Part shown: positions 9,901-17,829 of the stretch, one piece after another
Numbering within the stretch: position 1 is the stretch's first letter
Layout of the letters: the number at the start of each line of letters is the position of its first letter
DNA from: Acidobacteriota bacterium
GTDB lineage: Bacteria > Acidobacteriota > Vicinamibacteria > Vicinamibacterales > CAVVIG01
Length of the DNA stretch: 64,000 nucleotides
Assembly: GCA_003222395.1 (NCBI GenBank)
Contig: QHWB01000032.1
Span: 124,001 to 188,000, forward strand
Direction: 5' to 3'
Notes under the pieces: model-generated
What the model was told of the DNA's origin: nothing
Databases searched by the model: none
What the model saw: the letters and a program-made list of their open reading frames with translations, nothing else
Position numbers and translations under genes: made by a program

Positions 9901-9993
9901 GGCGGGCTGCTCTCCACGCTGGTGCTCACGCTGCTGGCGCTGCCGGCGCTCTACTGGCTGATCGCCGGCCGTGCGGAAGGCGAACCATCATGA
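6913..9993 (+). CDS. Heavy-metal RND efflux permease (CzcA/CusA-like)
   Basis: 1026 aa, the normal length for the HME-RND family, which exports divalent or monovalent metal cations using the proton gradient. Twelve TM segments are evident (TM1 FLSVVLGVGLVALGVWAFMQ). The TM4 signature DFGIIVDGTLVMVEH (about residues 393-407) keeps the two Asp and the Glu of the proton relay typical of heavy-metal pumps. Two large periplasmic loops (about 35-335 and 555-870) contain YPDISDTQVVV and the porter domains. The second half has LFGVAVMSGVVVVSEI in TM10. The start overlaps the adaptor stop (ATGA) and the stop overlaps the DUF190 start. The actual metal (Co/Zn/Cd versus Cu/Ag) cannot be decided from motifs alone. 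Confidence 0.95.
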   Translation: MIAKLLRLALTQRFLSVVLGVGLVALGVWAFMQLSVEAYPDISDTQVVVITLYPGHAAEEIEQQVSVPIERALNGVPNVIARRSRTIFGLSVVELTFEYGTNDYFARQVVLEKLRDATLPDGVTPSLGPLSTPIGELYRYTLDGRNYDSQQLREIEDWIVEPRLLQVAGVTNITPFGGTIKQYQIEVDPVALGKYGLSIKDIAQAVDSNNQNAGGALLDNRQQGLVVRGVGLIQSIADIENVVVSASGGVPVFVRDVGRVHVGPAPRSGIFAVGTETDHVEGIVLMRRGENPSQVLKGVHEAIDELNGTMLPPGAAIVPIYDRTDLVDNTLHTVTHTLVEGLVIVVAVLFLFLGSVRAAVLTAITIPLSLLFAFVCMHFSGIPANLLSLGAIDFGIIVDGTLVMVEHIVHALSHRQPRAGEGALDVIRDAALEVERPIFFSLLIIVSAYIPLFTLERVERRLFTPMAFTVCYALIGSMLIALTLIPVLATYLFRRTTKTWDNPVLTWLAARYERALAWSIAFPTRVVAIAVVVVAAAGLLSLRLGSEFLPQLDEGVLWIRANFPAGISLDKSADLASTIRSLIGQSAEVKTVSSQTGRNDDGTDPYGPNRNEFFVALAPYDTWPHGKRKSDLIEELNARLRSAVPGAFFSFTQPIIDNVTEAVTGSPADLAVIITGPDLAELRRLGQDALGVLQKVPGAADTGIEQEEDQAQLRIRIDRQAVARYGINVRDVQDVIELAIGGRTVSTFFEGERRFDIAVRYVPEARTDPSAIGTILVATRDGGHVPLSQLAEIQVVNGASIIARRENHRQISVRTNIRGRDQGGFVQEAQERFAAAVKLPDGYRVEWGGQFENLARARRRLAFILPITILVIFCLLFFTFGSVSYAGLVLLNVPFSLVGGILALYLRGINLSVSAAVGFISLFGVAVMSGVVVVSEISARRADRRVRGRDAVVQGSLAQMRPVLMMIVVAMLGMVPAAFATGVGSDVQRPLATVVVGGLLSTLVLTLLALPALYWLIAGRAEGEPS

Positions 9994-10331
9994 ACAGTCC
10001 CGTCAAGCTGCTGCTGCTCTTCCTCAACGAATCGGACGCGTTGAGTGGCCGTCCGCTCTACGAGGTGATCGTCGAGCGCCTGCGCCAGCTCGAGATCGCC
10101 GGCGCGACGGCGACGATCGGTCTCATCGGGTTCGGGCATCACCAGCGGCTGCATCACAAAGGACTGTTCGGCATCGCCGACGATCGGCCGGTGACCATCG
10201 TGGCCGTGGAGGAAGAAGCGAAGCTGCGCGCGATCGTGCCGGAAATTCGCGGCATGCTGCGCGAAGGACTGATCGTGCTCGTCGACGCGGAGCTGCTCGC
10301 CGATATGGCCGCGAATGTGGCCGATGCCTAG
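9990..10331 (+). CDS. DUF190 family protein
   Basis: 113 aa starting at an ATG that overlaps the permease stop codon (ATGA). It has the DUF190 features: LLLFLNESDALSGRPLYEVIVERL, then GATATIGLIGFGHH, and a C-terminal ferredoxin-like strand/helix pattern related to PII-like proteins. DUF190 genes frequently accompany metal RND systems and fluoride exporters. A PII-like regulatory or sensing role is the usual proposal but is unproven. Soluble, no signal peptide. Last gene of the efflux operon. Confidence 0.88.
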   Translation: MNSPVKLLLLFLNESDALSGRPLYEVIVERLRQLEIAGATATIGLIGFGHHQRLHHKGLFGIADDRPVTIVAVEEEAKLRAIVPEIRGMLREGLIVLVDAELLADMAANVADA

Positions 10332-10387
10332 CGCGTCGCGCTGCCGACGCCTGATCGGTCACGTGCGGCGGTGGACGGAGCGTCCGG

Positions 10388-10504
10388 TCAGAACTTGACC
10401 TGCGCGGAGAGCAGTAGCTGCCGGGCGGAGCGCGCGGTCACGGGCTGGCGGAACAGCGGCGATTCGAGCGTGCCGACGTAGGTCCCATAGTTCACGGAAA
10501 GTAG
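10388..10504 (-). pseudogene. C-terminal remnant of a second TonB-dependent receptor
   Basis: Directly downstream of the receptor stop, in a shifted frame on the same strand, the DNA encodes SVNYGTYVGTLESPLFRQPV followed by TARSARQLLLSAQVKF and a stop. This is a classic outer-membrane barrel C-terminus ending in Phe, typical of Oar-like receptors. No start codon or upstream part remains. It is most simply the tail left after recombination or deletion between two tandem receptor genes. The upstream limit is approximate. Confidence 0.72.
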
Positions 10505-10508
10505 CGGC

Positions 10509-13271
10509 TCAGAAGCTCCATCGCACCCCCAGCTGCAGCTGCCGCATGTCTCCGACGGCCAGCACCTGCCTGAATGTCGGCGACGGCGTCGCGCCGTTGC
10601 CGATGGTGTTGTTCACGTTGACCACGTTCGTCTGATTGAACACGTTGAAGCCCTCGAGCATCAGCTCCACGCGGTGCGTGTTGAACGTGACGGCCCGCGA
10701 CACCCTGACGTCGAACGACGTCGTGCCGCACGTCGCGGCCAGGTCCGAGAAGCACGGCAGCCGTCCCGTATTGCGTCCGACGCCGGCAGGCCGATCGTTG
10801 AACGTCCCGTCACCGTTGTTGTCGGCGCCGGTGACGATGTTGAACGGCGCCGCCGATGCGTACTGATAGAGCCACCCAATCTGGAAGCCGCCGAGCGCGC
10901 GGCGCACCGACCCGCTCGATCCGTCGCCCAATGTTCCGCTGACGACAAGACGGCCGCGCTGATCGTTGTCCGACGGTCCTTTGTCGGCGAGCACGTCGTT
11001 CTGCGTCTGCGGCGTCTGGAAGAACGCGTTGCCCGCATCGTCCTCGCTCTTCGACAAGGTGAACGACACGCGGATCCTTCCCCACCGCAGGCCGCGCGTC
11101 TCGACCGACGCCGTCGCGCCGCTGAACCACGAATCGCCGATCGAGTCGTACTGCGAGATGTTCGCGAAGTTCGGATTCGGCCGTCCCGCCGCGGTCAGCA
11201 CGTTGACGTTGTGCGACATCAGAACGTTGTGGCCGCGCAGATACGTGTAGCCGATCTGCGCCGACAGCACGTTCGCGATCGCGCGCTCGACCTGCACGGC
11301 CGCCTGCTCGCTGCGCTGCGCCTGCACGTCAGGATTCATGTTGCTGATCGAGACGAGCAGGCCGGAGGGAAAGGCCGACAGCACGTTCGGCCACCCGGGC
11401 GCACCCGGCTGACCGGCCGACAACACGGCCGTCTGATAGATCCGGCCGTCGCGTTGGATCGCGTTCGAGGTCGCCCGCAGCGGCACGCGATCGAAGTACA
11501 CGCCGCCGCTCGCACGGTACACGGTCTTGCCGTCGGCCGGCGCATACGCCGCGCCGATCCGCGGCGACACGTTGTTCCGGTCCGGGTTGATCGGGCTCGG
11601 CAGCCATTGCACGTCGTAGCGGAGGCCCGCATTGATCGTCAGGTCCCCGCGCCGACGCCATTCGTCCTGTGCGAAGACGCCGAGGTTCGGATTCGACTGC
11701 AGCAGCGACGTCTGGCCGAAGGCCTGCTGAAACTGGGAGTAGACGCCGCGCTGAAAGCTGGCGAGTGAGGTGAAGGTATAGGAGCCCGCCGTCGCGCCTG
11801 GAAACGTGATGTTGATGCGGTTGTAGAGCACGTCGGCGCCGGTCTTGATCAGATGCGAGCCTCGCTGCAGCGTCAGCGTATCGATCCCTTCGACGACGTC
11901 GGCGTCGCGAGCGGTCGGCGACGAGGTCCAGTTGCCGAAGGCGGCGACGCCGGAGATGCTCACCGCGGGACCGATCGTGTCGTTGACCGCGCTCCCCAGG
12001 CGGCTGCGTGTGTACTGCACGCGCGCCTCGTTGATCGTTCCCGACGAGAACGTCGTGAGGTAGTTGGCGGCGACGGCGTGATCGGTGTCGTCGAGCGCCT
12101 GGCCGCGGCTGACGTCGTTCAGCGCGCCGATGTTGCGCGCATTCGGGCTGCCGACGTCGTACAAGTTGTAGCGGAGTTGCAGCCGCGACGCGCCGCTCGC
12201 CTGGTGATCCACGCGCCCGAACACGTTGGTGGTGTCGTAGCCGGTCGTGTAGTTGCCGGTCGCAATGCGCGGACCCCGATAGCCGACGGCATCGAGCGTC
12301 GTGTTGATCGCCGACACGGCCGACGGCGCGATTGTGACGATCGCCGTGAGGTCGCGCTGCGTTCGCTCGACGTTGCCGAACCAGAAGGTGCGATCCTTCG
12401 CGATCGGTCCTCCGAAGCTGAATCCGTACTGGTTCTGCTTCAGCGGATCCTTGCGCGTTGCGAGCGGGTTCTTCACGTCGAGCGCGTCGTCGCGAAAGAA
12501 TTCGTACGCGCGGCCGCTGTTGCGATTCGTTCCCGACTGCGTGACGAGGCTGACGACGCCGGCCGACGCCCGGCCGAATTCGGCCGTGCCGCCGGAGGTC
12601 ACGACCTCGAACTCGCGCACGACTTCTTCGCTCAGCGAGATGCCCGCGAGATCGGCGGCGTCGTCGTTGGCGGAAAGGCCGTCCACGACGACGTTGTTGT
12701 TCAGATTGCGCTGGCCGCCGATGGAAACGCCCGTCGCCGGCACCGCCGACGTTTCCGCGAACCGATCCGTGTTGCGCAGGTTGGTGCGCGAGACGTTCGG
12801 CGCGAGCAGGGCGAGGTCGAGATAGTTCCGGCCGTTCAGCGGCAGCGTGTCGACTTCATGAGGGGTAATCGTCGACGCGACCTCCGTCCGCCGCGCCTCG
12901 ACGAGCGGCGCGGGCGCCTCCACCTGCACCGACTCTTCGAGCGCCACCTTCAGCATGATCGGCACGTCGATCTGATCGCCGACCGAGAGCGTCAGGTTCG
13001 CGTTCGCCGTCGTGAAGCCGGAGAGCTGAACCGCAAGATGATAATTACCGACTGGCAGGTACAGCAGCCGGAAGCGACCGCGTTCGTCGCTGACGCCGCG
13101 CCATATCTGATTGGTATCGTGATTCCGAATCGTCACCGTCGCGCCCGGCACGACGGCTTCGCTCGCATCGCGCACCGTCCCGGTGACGTTGGCTGACGTC
13201 ACCGTCTGCGCCGCCGCGAGCGCGCACCACACATACACCGACACGATTGCCAGGAACGCGGATCGCACCAA
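10509..13271 (-). CDS. TonB-dependent receptor with carboxypeptidase regulatory-like N-terminal domain (Oar-like)
   Basis: 920 aa. Signal peptide MVRSAFLAIVSVYVWCALAA, then a CarboxypepD_reg-like Ig fold (about 25-105: NVTGTVRDASEAVVPGATVT, DERGRFRLLYLPVGNYHL). A plug domain follows (about 120-240: VDTLPLNGRNYLDLALLAPN, FEVVTSGGTAEFGRASAGVV), then a 22-strand-type barrel to the C-terminal Phe (QLQLGVRWSF). Acidobacteria carry many such receptors, usually for oligosaccharides, siderophores or metals; the ligand is not deducible. Upstream on the same strand is a small Cys/His-rich protein gene 87 bp away, probably co-transcribed, and the neighbourhood suggests a metal-related role. A second receptor tail lies directly behind the stop. 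Confidence 0.92.
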   Translation of the reverse strand: MVRSAFLAIVSVYVWCALAAAQTVTSANVTGTVRDASEAVVPGATVTIRNHDTNQIWRGVSDERGRFRLLYLPVGNYHLAVQLSGFTTANANLTLSVGDQIDVPIMLKVALEESVQVEAPAPLVEARRTEVASTITPHEVDTLPLNGRNYLDLALLAPNVSRTNLRNTDRFAETSAVPATGVSIGGQRNLNNNVVVDGLSANDDAADLAGISLSEEVVREFEVVTSGGTAEFGRASAGVVSLVTQSGTNRNSGRAYEFFRDDALDVKNPLATRKDPLKQNQYGFSFGGPIAKDRTFWFGNVERTQRDLTAIVTIAPSAVSAINTTLDAVGYRGPRIATGNYTTGYDTTNVFGRVDHQASGASRLQLRYNLYDVGSPNARNIGALNDVSRGQALDDTDHAVAANYLTTFSSGTINEARVQYTRSRLGSAVNDTIGPAVSISGVAAFGNWTSSPTARDADVVEGIDTLTLQRGSHLIKTGADVLYNRINITFPGATAGSYTFTSLASFQRGVYSQFQQAFGQTSLLQSNPNLGVFAQDEWRRRGDLTINAGLRYDVQWLPSPINPDRNNVSPRIGAAYAPADGKTVYRASGGVYFDRVPLRATSNAIQRDGRIYQTAVLSAGQPGAPGWPNVLSAFPSGLLVSISNMNPDVQAQRSEQAAVQVERAIANVLSAQIGYTYLRGHNVLMSHNVNVLTAAGRPNPNFANISQYDSIGDSWFSGATASVETRGLRWGRIRVSFTLSKSEDDAGNAFFQTPQTQNDVLADKGPSDNDQRGRLVVSGTLGDGSSGSVRRALGGFQIGWLYQYASAAPFNIVTGADNNGDGTFNDRPAGVGRNTGRLPCFSDLAATCGTTSFDVRVSRAVTFNTHRVELMLEGFNVFNQTNVVNVNNTIGNGATPSPTFRQVLAVGDMRQLQLGVRWSF

Positions 13272-13358
13272 ACACCTCCCGCGGCTCCGAAAGGACCGCT
13301 TTATCCCGGTTGTCGATACGAGTTCGCCCGAGCCCGTTCGGACCCGGCGAGGGAGGCG

Positions 13359-13721
13359 TCAGCTTCGCGGAGGCGGAAGGTCGGGCCGCTCGGCGCGCGA
13401 AAGCGTCGACGGCGCGGCTGGACGGATCGACTCGATGATCGACGAAATGGAACCGACGGAAGCGACCGGCGGCAGAACGCCGGCGGCGGTGAGCGTGAGC
13501 AGCTCGGAATCGTGATGCCCGCACGCGTTCTGCATGCGGCAGCTGCGATCGCCCTTGCGCGAGTGATGCATCGGACAAAACTGTCCAGGCCCGACGCCCG
13601 GACAGCAGCTCGGATCGTCGATGCCGAAGGCCGGACAGCACAGCGCGAGCGGCGCCGCCACCGCGATCAGCTGGCACACGAGCCAGCACCACGCGATCGA
13701 TCGCAGAAGCCTTCGCACCAT
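13359..13721 (-). CDS. Small secreted Cys/His-rich protein, putative metal binding
   Basis: 120 aa. It has an N-terminal hydrophobic segment (WCWLVCQLIAVAAPLALCC) followed by many Cys and His residues: CCPAFGIDDPSCC, FCPMHH, CRMQNACGHHDSEL. The CPMHH and CGHH motifs are potential soft-metal ligands. The C-terminal 40 residues are Pro/Ala/Ser-rich. It is not a family I can name. Its position between a TonB receptor (same strand) and a divergent outer-membrane protein, next to metal efflux and Nramp genes, suggests a copper- or other metal-related periplasmic role. That is inference. A predicted promoter shared with the divergent gene would allow co-regulation. Confidence 0.72.
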   Translation of the reverse strand: MVRRLLRSIAWCWLVCQLIAVAAPLALCCPAFGIDDPSCCPGVGPGQFCPMHHSRKGDRSCRMQNACGHHDSELLTLTAAGVLPPVASVGSISSIIESIRPAAPSTLSRAERPDLPPPRS

Positions 13722-13756
13722 CGACGATTCAGTTTATTCTAACTGGACGCTCAAGC
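13722..13756. promoter_or_regulatory. Bidirectional promoter with overlapping -10 boxes
   Basis: Only 35 bp separate two divergent starts. TATTCT (13735-13740, plus) and TAGAAT (13741-13736, minus) are overlapping -10 candidates. Each lies 14-16 nt from its start codon, giving very short leaders. Shared control of the Cys/His-rich gene and the outer-membrane protein gene is implied. Confidence 0.45.
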
Positions 13757-14923
13757 ATGTTGCAAAATCGCATCCGATTCATTGGATTCGCCATTGTGGT
13801 CTATTGTGCTGCGGCGGGACGCGCCAGCGCGCAGGACTGGACGTGGACCACCGACGCGAGCGCCTTCTTCGGCTACAACTACCAGCAGCGAAAATTCGCC
13901 GACTTCAGCGCATGGGAATCACAGAATTGGTTCATGCTCGACGGTACCCGCGAGCTGGATTCTGGACGGTTGTCGCTCGTCGCGATGCTGTCGCTCGAAC
14001 CGCTCACCGTCAATGCCGCCGGGTCGCCGCAGCTGTTCCAGACGGGCGAGTCGTATCAGCGGCAGCCACTCTCGAACAATCAGCATCCGCACGATCTCTT
14101 CATGGCGCTCGGCGCCACGTATCGCGTCGAGCGGCCGCGGCTCGCGTATCTGTTCGGTGCGCATCTGGTCGGTTCGCCGGCGCTCGGGCCGACGGCGTTC
14201 ATGCATCGCGAATCGGCGCGCGACAACCCGCAAGTGCCGCTCACGCATCATCACCTCGATTCCACGCACATTACTTATGGCGTGCTGACCGCGGGGGTCC
14301 AAACGGGAGCATTCACCTTCGAGACATCCGCGTTTCGCGGCGCCGAGCCCGACGAGAACCGCTACAACATCGAGGCGCCGCGGCTCGATTCGTATTCCGG
14401 CCGGGTCGGGTGGACGAAAGGCGCCTGGCAGGCGCAAGTCTCGGCCGGGCATCTCCACGTTCCCGAATGGTTCGAGCCGTACGACGAAACGCGGCTGACA
14501 GCCTCGATTGGGTTCGACGGGGCGATGGGCTCGCGTCCGTTCTCGGCCCTGCTGGCGTGGGGAGAGAACCGTCAGGAGATCGTGAAGAACGGCGTGTCGG
14601 ATTCGTTTCTGCTGGAGTGGGACCTCCGCGCGACCGCGATGACGTCGTTTTATGGCCGCGCGGAAGTTGCCGGGAAGGAGATCCTCGGCCTCGGGTTCCA
14701 CCCGTTCGGCTTCGCGCATCCGCACCTGTATTCGCACATCGACGCGCTGACGCTCGGCGCCGTGCGCGATCTCGTGAGCGCCAGCGGCGGGCGGATCGGC
14801 GTCGGCGCCGACGTCACGCTCTACCACATGTCGCCCGATGTCATCGACTACTGGGGAGGCTCACACTCGTATCACGTGTTCCTCCGCTTGCGGCCCGGAT
14901 CGACCGCGCATCATCACCACTAG
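13757..14923 (+). CDS. Predicted outer-membrane beta-barrel protein, His-rich C-terminus
   Basis: 388 aa with a signal peptide (cleavage near GRASAQ/DW) and a repeated alternating aromatic/polar strand pattern (ASAFFGYNYQQRKFADF, SRPFSALLAWGEN, SYHVFLRLRPG). Conserved-looking blocks are ESQNWFML, NNQHPHDLFM, PLTHHHLDSTHITYGV and FRGAEPDENRYNIEA. It ends in HHHH. I recognise the general type as uncharacterised outer-membrane proteins seen in bacterial metal-resistance neighbourhoods, but no function is established. The many His residues (QHPHD, THHHLD, terminal His run) could coordinate metal. It is divergent from the Cys/His-rich protein and TonB receptor genes. Confidence 0.8.
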   Translation: MLQNRIRFIGFAIVVYCAAAGRASAQDWTWTTDASAFFGYNYQQRKFADFSAWESQNWFMLDGTRELDSGRLSLVAMLSLEPLTVNAAGSPQLFQTGESYQRQPLSNNQHPHDLFMALGATYRVERPRLAYLFGAHLVGSPALGPTAFMHRESARDNPQVPLTHHHLDSTHITYGVLTAGVQTGAFTFETSAFRGAEPDENRYNIEAPRLDSYSGRVGWTKGAWQAQVSAGHLHVPEWFEPYDETRLTASIGFDGAMGSRPFSALLAWGENRQEIVKNGVSDSFLLEWDLRATAMTSFYGRAEVAGKEILGLGFHPFGFAHPHLYSHIDALTLGAVRDLVSASGGRIGVGADVTLYHMSPDVIDYWGGSHSYHVFLRLRPGSTAHHHH

Positions 14924-14964
14924 AGTTGTCGTAAACTTCTGAGTTCAGGCCTTGGGCATCGACG

Positions 14965-16203
14965 ATGTCTCTCGTCGCCCTCTCGGACATACTCGGCGCA
15001 CCCGTCCGCGACGCCTCCGGTGCCGTGCGGGGACGCGTGCGCGAGATTTCGGTCGCCCCCCAGGAGCATCCGACCCGCATCGCGCATCTCATCGTCCGCA
15101 CCGCGGACGGTGAGCGCTTCCTGTCTCTTACCGATCTGAAATCGGCCGGCGCGACGGTGAGGACGACGACCGACGCCTCGCGCTGGGAGCGCTACATCCC
15201 ATCGGACGGCGTGCTGCTCCTCAAGCGCGACCTGCTCGATCAGCAGATCATCGACATCCACGGCCGTAAGGTCGTCCGCGTCAACGACGTCGAGCTCGAA
15301 TCGACACCCGTCAACAGCCATCTGCTCCTGAACATCGTCGCCGTCGACGTCGGCGCCCGCGGCGCGATCCGCCGCCTCTCGAAGGGGCTGATGCCGTCGT
15401 TCACGCTCCGCGCGCTGCTCGACAAGATTCCGCCGCGCGTCATTCCGTGGGAGTACGTCGACCTCATCGAGACCGACCCCGCGCGGCGCGTCAAGCTGAA
15501 GATCGCCTACGAAGGGCTCGCGAAGCTCCACCCGGCCGACATCGCCGACATCGTCGAAGACCTGCCGCCGGCCGAACGTGAGGCGGTCTTCGAGACGATC
15601 GACGAGGAAGTGGCGGCAGAGACGCTCGAAGAGCTCGACCCCGACATCAAGAAGTCGGTCGTCGAGTCGCTCGACAAGGACCGCATCGCCGACATCGTCG
15701 AGGAAATGGATCCCGACGCGGCGGCCGATCTGCTCGGCGATCTGCCCGCAGAGCGATCGGGCGAGATCCTCAAGGAGATGCAGCCCGAGGAGCGGCAGGA
15801 GGTGACGCAGCTCCTCGAGTTCGCCGAACACACCGCGGCCGGCCGCATGACGACCGAGTTCATCGCGGCGCCCGAAACAGCCGTCGTCGACGACGCCATC
15901 GAGGCGTTGAAGCGATTCGAAGGGAGCCGTGAAGCGCTCGCGACGATCTACCTGACGGGCCCGGGCCATCGGCTCGTCGGATCCGTGCCGCTCGTCAGGA
16001 TCGCCATCTCGTCTCCCGGCGCGCAGCTGTCCGATTTGAGCGAGCCGTACGTCGCCTGCGCGCCGGACACGCCGGAGGACGAAGTCGCGGCGCTCTTCGA
16101 CAAATACAACCTGATCACGCTCGCCGTCGTCGACGAACATGGACGCCTGACCGGCATCATCACCGCCGACGACGTGATCACGATGCTGCGACATCGTCAC
16201 TGA
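14965..16203 (+). CDS. PRC-barrel / MgtE_N / CBS domain protein without membrane part
   Basis: 412 aa, fully soluble. Residues about 1-75 and 85-160 look like two PRC-barrel-like units (LGAPVRDASGAVRGRVREIS; LDQQIIDIHGRKVVRVNDVE). Then comes an MgtE N-terminal superhelical domain (about 185-290: LHPADIADIVEDLPPAERE, MDPDAAADLLGDLPAERSGE) and a CBS pair (about 295-412, ending LAVVDEHGRLTGIITADDVI). In MgtE the N and CBS domains sense cytosolic Mg2+ and gate a membrane pore, but here the pore domain is absent. Ten bases downstream is an Nramp-like transporter gene, so this protein is a strong candidate for a Mg2+-responsive regulatory partner of that transporter. Confidence 0.9.
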   Translation: MSLVALSDILGAPVRDASGAVRGRVREISVAPQEHPTRIAHLIVRTADGERFLSLTDLKSAGATVRTTTDASRWERYIPSDGVLLLKRDLLDQQIIDIHGRKVVRVNDVELESTPVNSHLLLNIVAVDVGARGAIRRLSKGLMPSFTLRALLDKIPPRVIPWEYVDLIETDPARRVKLKIAYEGLAKLHPADIADIVEDLPPAEREAVFETIDEEVAAETLEELDPDIKKSVVESLDKDRIADIVEEMDPDAAADLLGDLPAERSGEILKEMQPEERQEVTQLLEFAEHTAAGRMTTEFIAAPETAVVDDAIEALKRFEGSREALATIYLTGPGHRLVGSVPLVRIAISSPGAQLSDLSEPYVACAPDTPEDEVAALFDKYNLITLAVVDEHGRLTGIITADDVITMLRHRH

Positions 16204-16213
16204 AACGCACGCG

Positions 16214-17458
16214 ATGGACTTCCTTCGCAAGGAGTGGCGAAGCCGGCTCGTTCTCTTCCTCGCAGTCGTCGGACCCGGATTCATCACGGCGAACGTGGAC
16301 AACGACGCGAACGGCATCGCCACCTACTCGGTCGCGGGGGCGCAGTTCGGCTACTCGCTGCTGTGGACGATGATTCCGACGATCGTCGCGCTGGTCGTCG
16401 TGCAGGAAATGTCGGCCCGCATGGGCGCCGTCACGGGCAAAGGGCTCAGCGATCTCATTCGCGAGGAATTCGGCCTGCGGACGACGTTCATTCTGATGCT
16501 CGCGCTCGTCGCGACGAACTACCTGAACATCGTCGGAGAATTCGCCGGCGTCGCGAGCAGCTTCGAGCTGTTCGGCATCTCCAAGTACATCGTCGTGCCG
16601 CTGGCGGCGTTGATCGTCTGGGCGATGGTCGTTCACGGCACGTACAGCAGCGTGGAGAAGATCTTTCTCTCCGCGTCGCTCTTTTATGTCGCCTACGTCG
16701 TGTCGGGCGTGCTGGCGCATCCGGACTGGAAAGCGGCGGCGCTCTCCACCGTCACGCGTCCGGCGAGCATCGGCTTCCGGAATTACGGCTACCTCTACAT
16801 GGTGATCAGCCTCGTCGGGACCACGATCGCGCCGTGGATGCAGTTCTATCTGCAGGCATCGATTGTCGAAAAAGGGGTGACGGTCCGCCAGTACGCGGCG
16901 TCGCGCCTCGACGTGATCGTCGGGTGCCTCTTCGCCGGCATCGTCGCGTGGTTCATCGTCGTCGCGTGCGCCGCGACGCTGCACACGGTGGGCAAGTACA
17001 ACATCGTGACGGCGGCCGACGCCGCGCAGGCGCTGCGGCCGCTCGCCAGCGAGTACGCGTATCTGCTCTTCGCGGCAGGACTGTTCAACGCGTCGCTGTT
17101 CGCGGCGTCGATTCTGCCGATCTCGACGGCGTACGCGGTGTGCGAAGGACTGGGACTGGAGTCGGGACTCGACAAGCGGTTCGACGAGGCGCCGACGTTC
17201 TACTGGCTGTACACGCTGCTCATCGTAGTGGGCGCCGGCGCGCTCATGCTGCCGCGCTTCCCGCTCTTTCGGGTGATGGTCGCGTCGCAGATGCTGAACG
17301 GCGTCCTGTTGCCGTTCGTGCTCGTGTTCATCGTGGTCCTGATGAACGATCGCGAGCTGATGGGCGAGCACGTCAACTCGCGCGGCTACAACATCGTGGC
17401 GTGGGCGACCGTGGCGGTGATGATCGCGTTGACGGTCGCGATGATCTTCTGGCGCTAG
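16214..17458 (+). CDS. Nramp-family divalent metal transporter, non-canonical (NRMT-like)
   Basis: 414 aa with about 11 TM segments. The TM1 region reads GPGFITANVDNDANGIATYS, keeping the GPG...D...N core but not the canonical DPGN context. The TM6 region reads GTTIAPWMQFYLQASIVEKG, where classical Nramp proteins have an MPHN-type motif. Loss of that TM6 pattern is what distinguishes Nramp-related magnesium transporters from Mn/Fe transporters. Coupling to a soluble MgtE_N/CBS sensor gene 10 bp upstream fits Mg2+ or Mn2+ transport. Substrate remains inference. The stop overlaps the convergent cytochrome gene by a few bases. Confidence 0.9.
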   Translation: MDFLRKEWRSRLVLFLAVVGPGFITANVDNDANGIATYSVAGAQFGYSLLWTMIPTIVALVVVQEMSARMGAVTGKGLSDLIREEFGLRTTFILMLALVATNYLNIVGEFAGVASSFELFGISKYIVVPLAALIVWAMVVHGTYSSVEKIFLSASLFYVAYVVSGVLAHPDWKAAALSTVTRPASIGFRNYGYLYMVISLVGTTIAPWMQFYLQASIVEKGVTVRQYAASRLDVIVGCLFAGIVAWFIVVACAATLHTVGKYNIVTAADAAQALRPLASEYAYLLFAAGLFNASLFAASILPISTAYAVCEGLGLESGLDKRFDEAPTFYWLYTLLIVVGAGALMLPRFPLFRVMVASQMLNGVLLPFVLVFIVVLMNDRELMGEHVNSRGYNIVAWATVAVMIALTVAMIFWR

Positions 17459-17829
17459 CGCTGACGGAGGTGCAGCACGAGCTGCCAGCGCTGCAACTCC
17501 GGGAGAAAGCTGAACGCCGGCATGCCGGACCGGCTGTTGCCGGTGCTGATCTTCCAGAACAGCGCGCCGTCGGTTTGCGCCTGCACGTCGGCCTGCGACA
17601 GATCCGGTGCGTCTTCGGTGCCTCGCGCATCGGCGCCGTGGCACGTGGCGCATCGTTCCTGAAACAGCTTCGCGCCGCCCGCTGCGGCGTCAGGGCGATT
17701 GGCGAGCGGGTTTTGCTTCGCGCTGGCGTTCGGCGGCACCATCCAGCCGTTGTCCCGCTCGCGCACCTGCGCAGTTGCGACGACGAGCGACGCATACACG
17801 ACGATCACGGCAGCGAGGATCGCTCTCAT
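17455..17829 (-). CDS. Periplasmic c-type cytochrome (single haem)
   Basis: 124 aa from an ATG at 17829 that overlaps the stop of the upstream outer-membrane gene (ATGA). Signal peptide MRAILAAVIVVYASLVVATA; haem-binding motif CATCHG near residue 61; likely axial Met in SRSGMPAFSF near the C-terminus. The length and layout are those of a class I cytochrome c of the cytochrome_CBB3 type. Translational coupling to a barrel protein suggests a functional pair. The electron partner is unknown. Confidence 0.85.
   Translation of the reverse strand: MRAILAAVIVVYASLVVATAQVRERDNGWMVPPNASAKQNPLANRPDAAAGGAKLFQERCATCHGADARGTEDAPDLSQADVQAQTDGALFWKISTGNSRSGMPAFSFLPELQRWQLVLHLRQR

Noticed and set aside
10492-10755. 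87-aa minus-strand frame overlapping the receptor 3' end
   Set aside because: Shadow frame; Arg/Gly-rich with no signal or family features.
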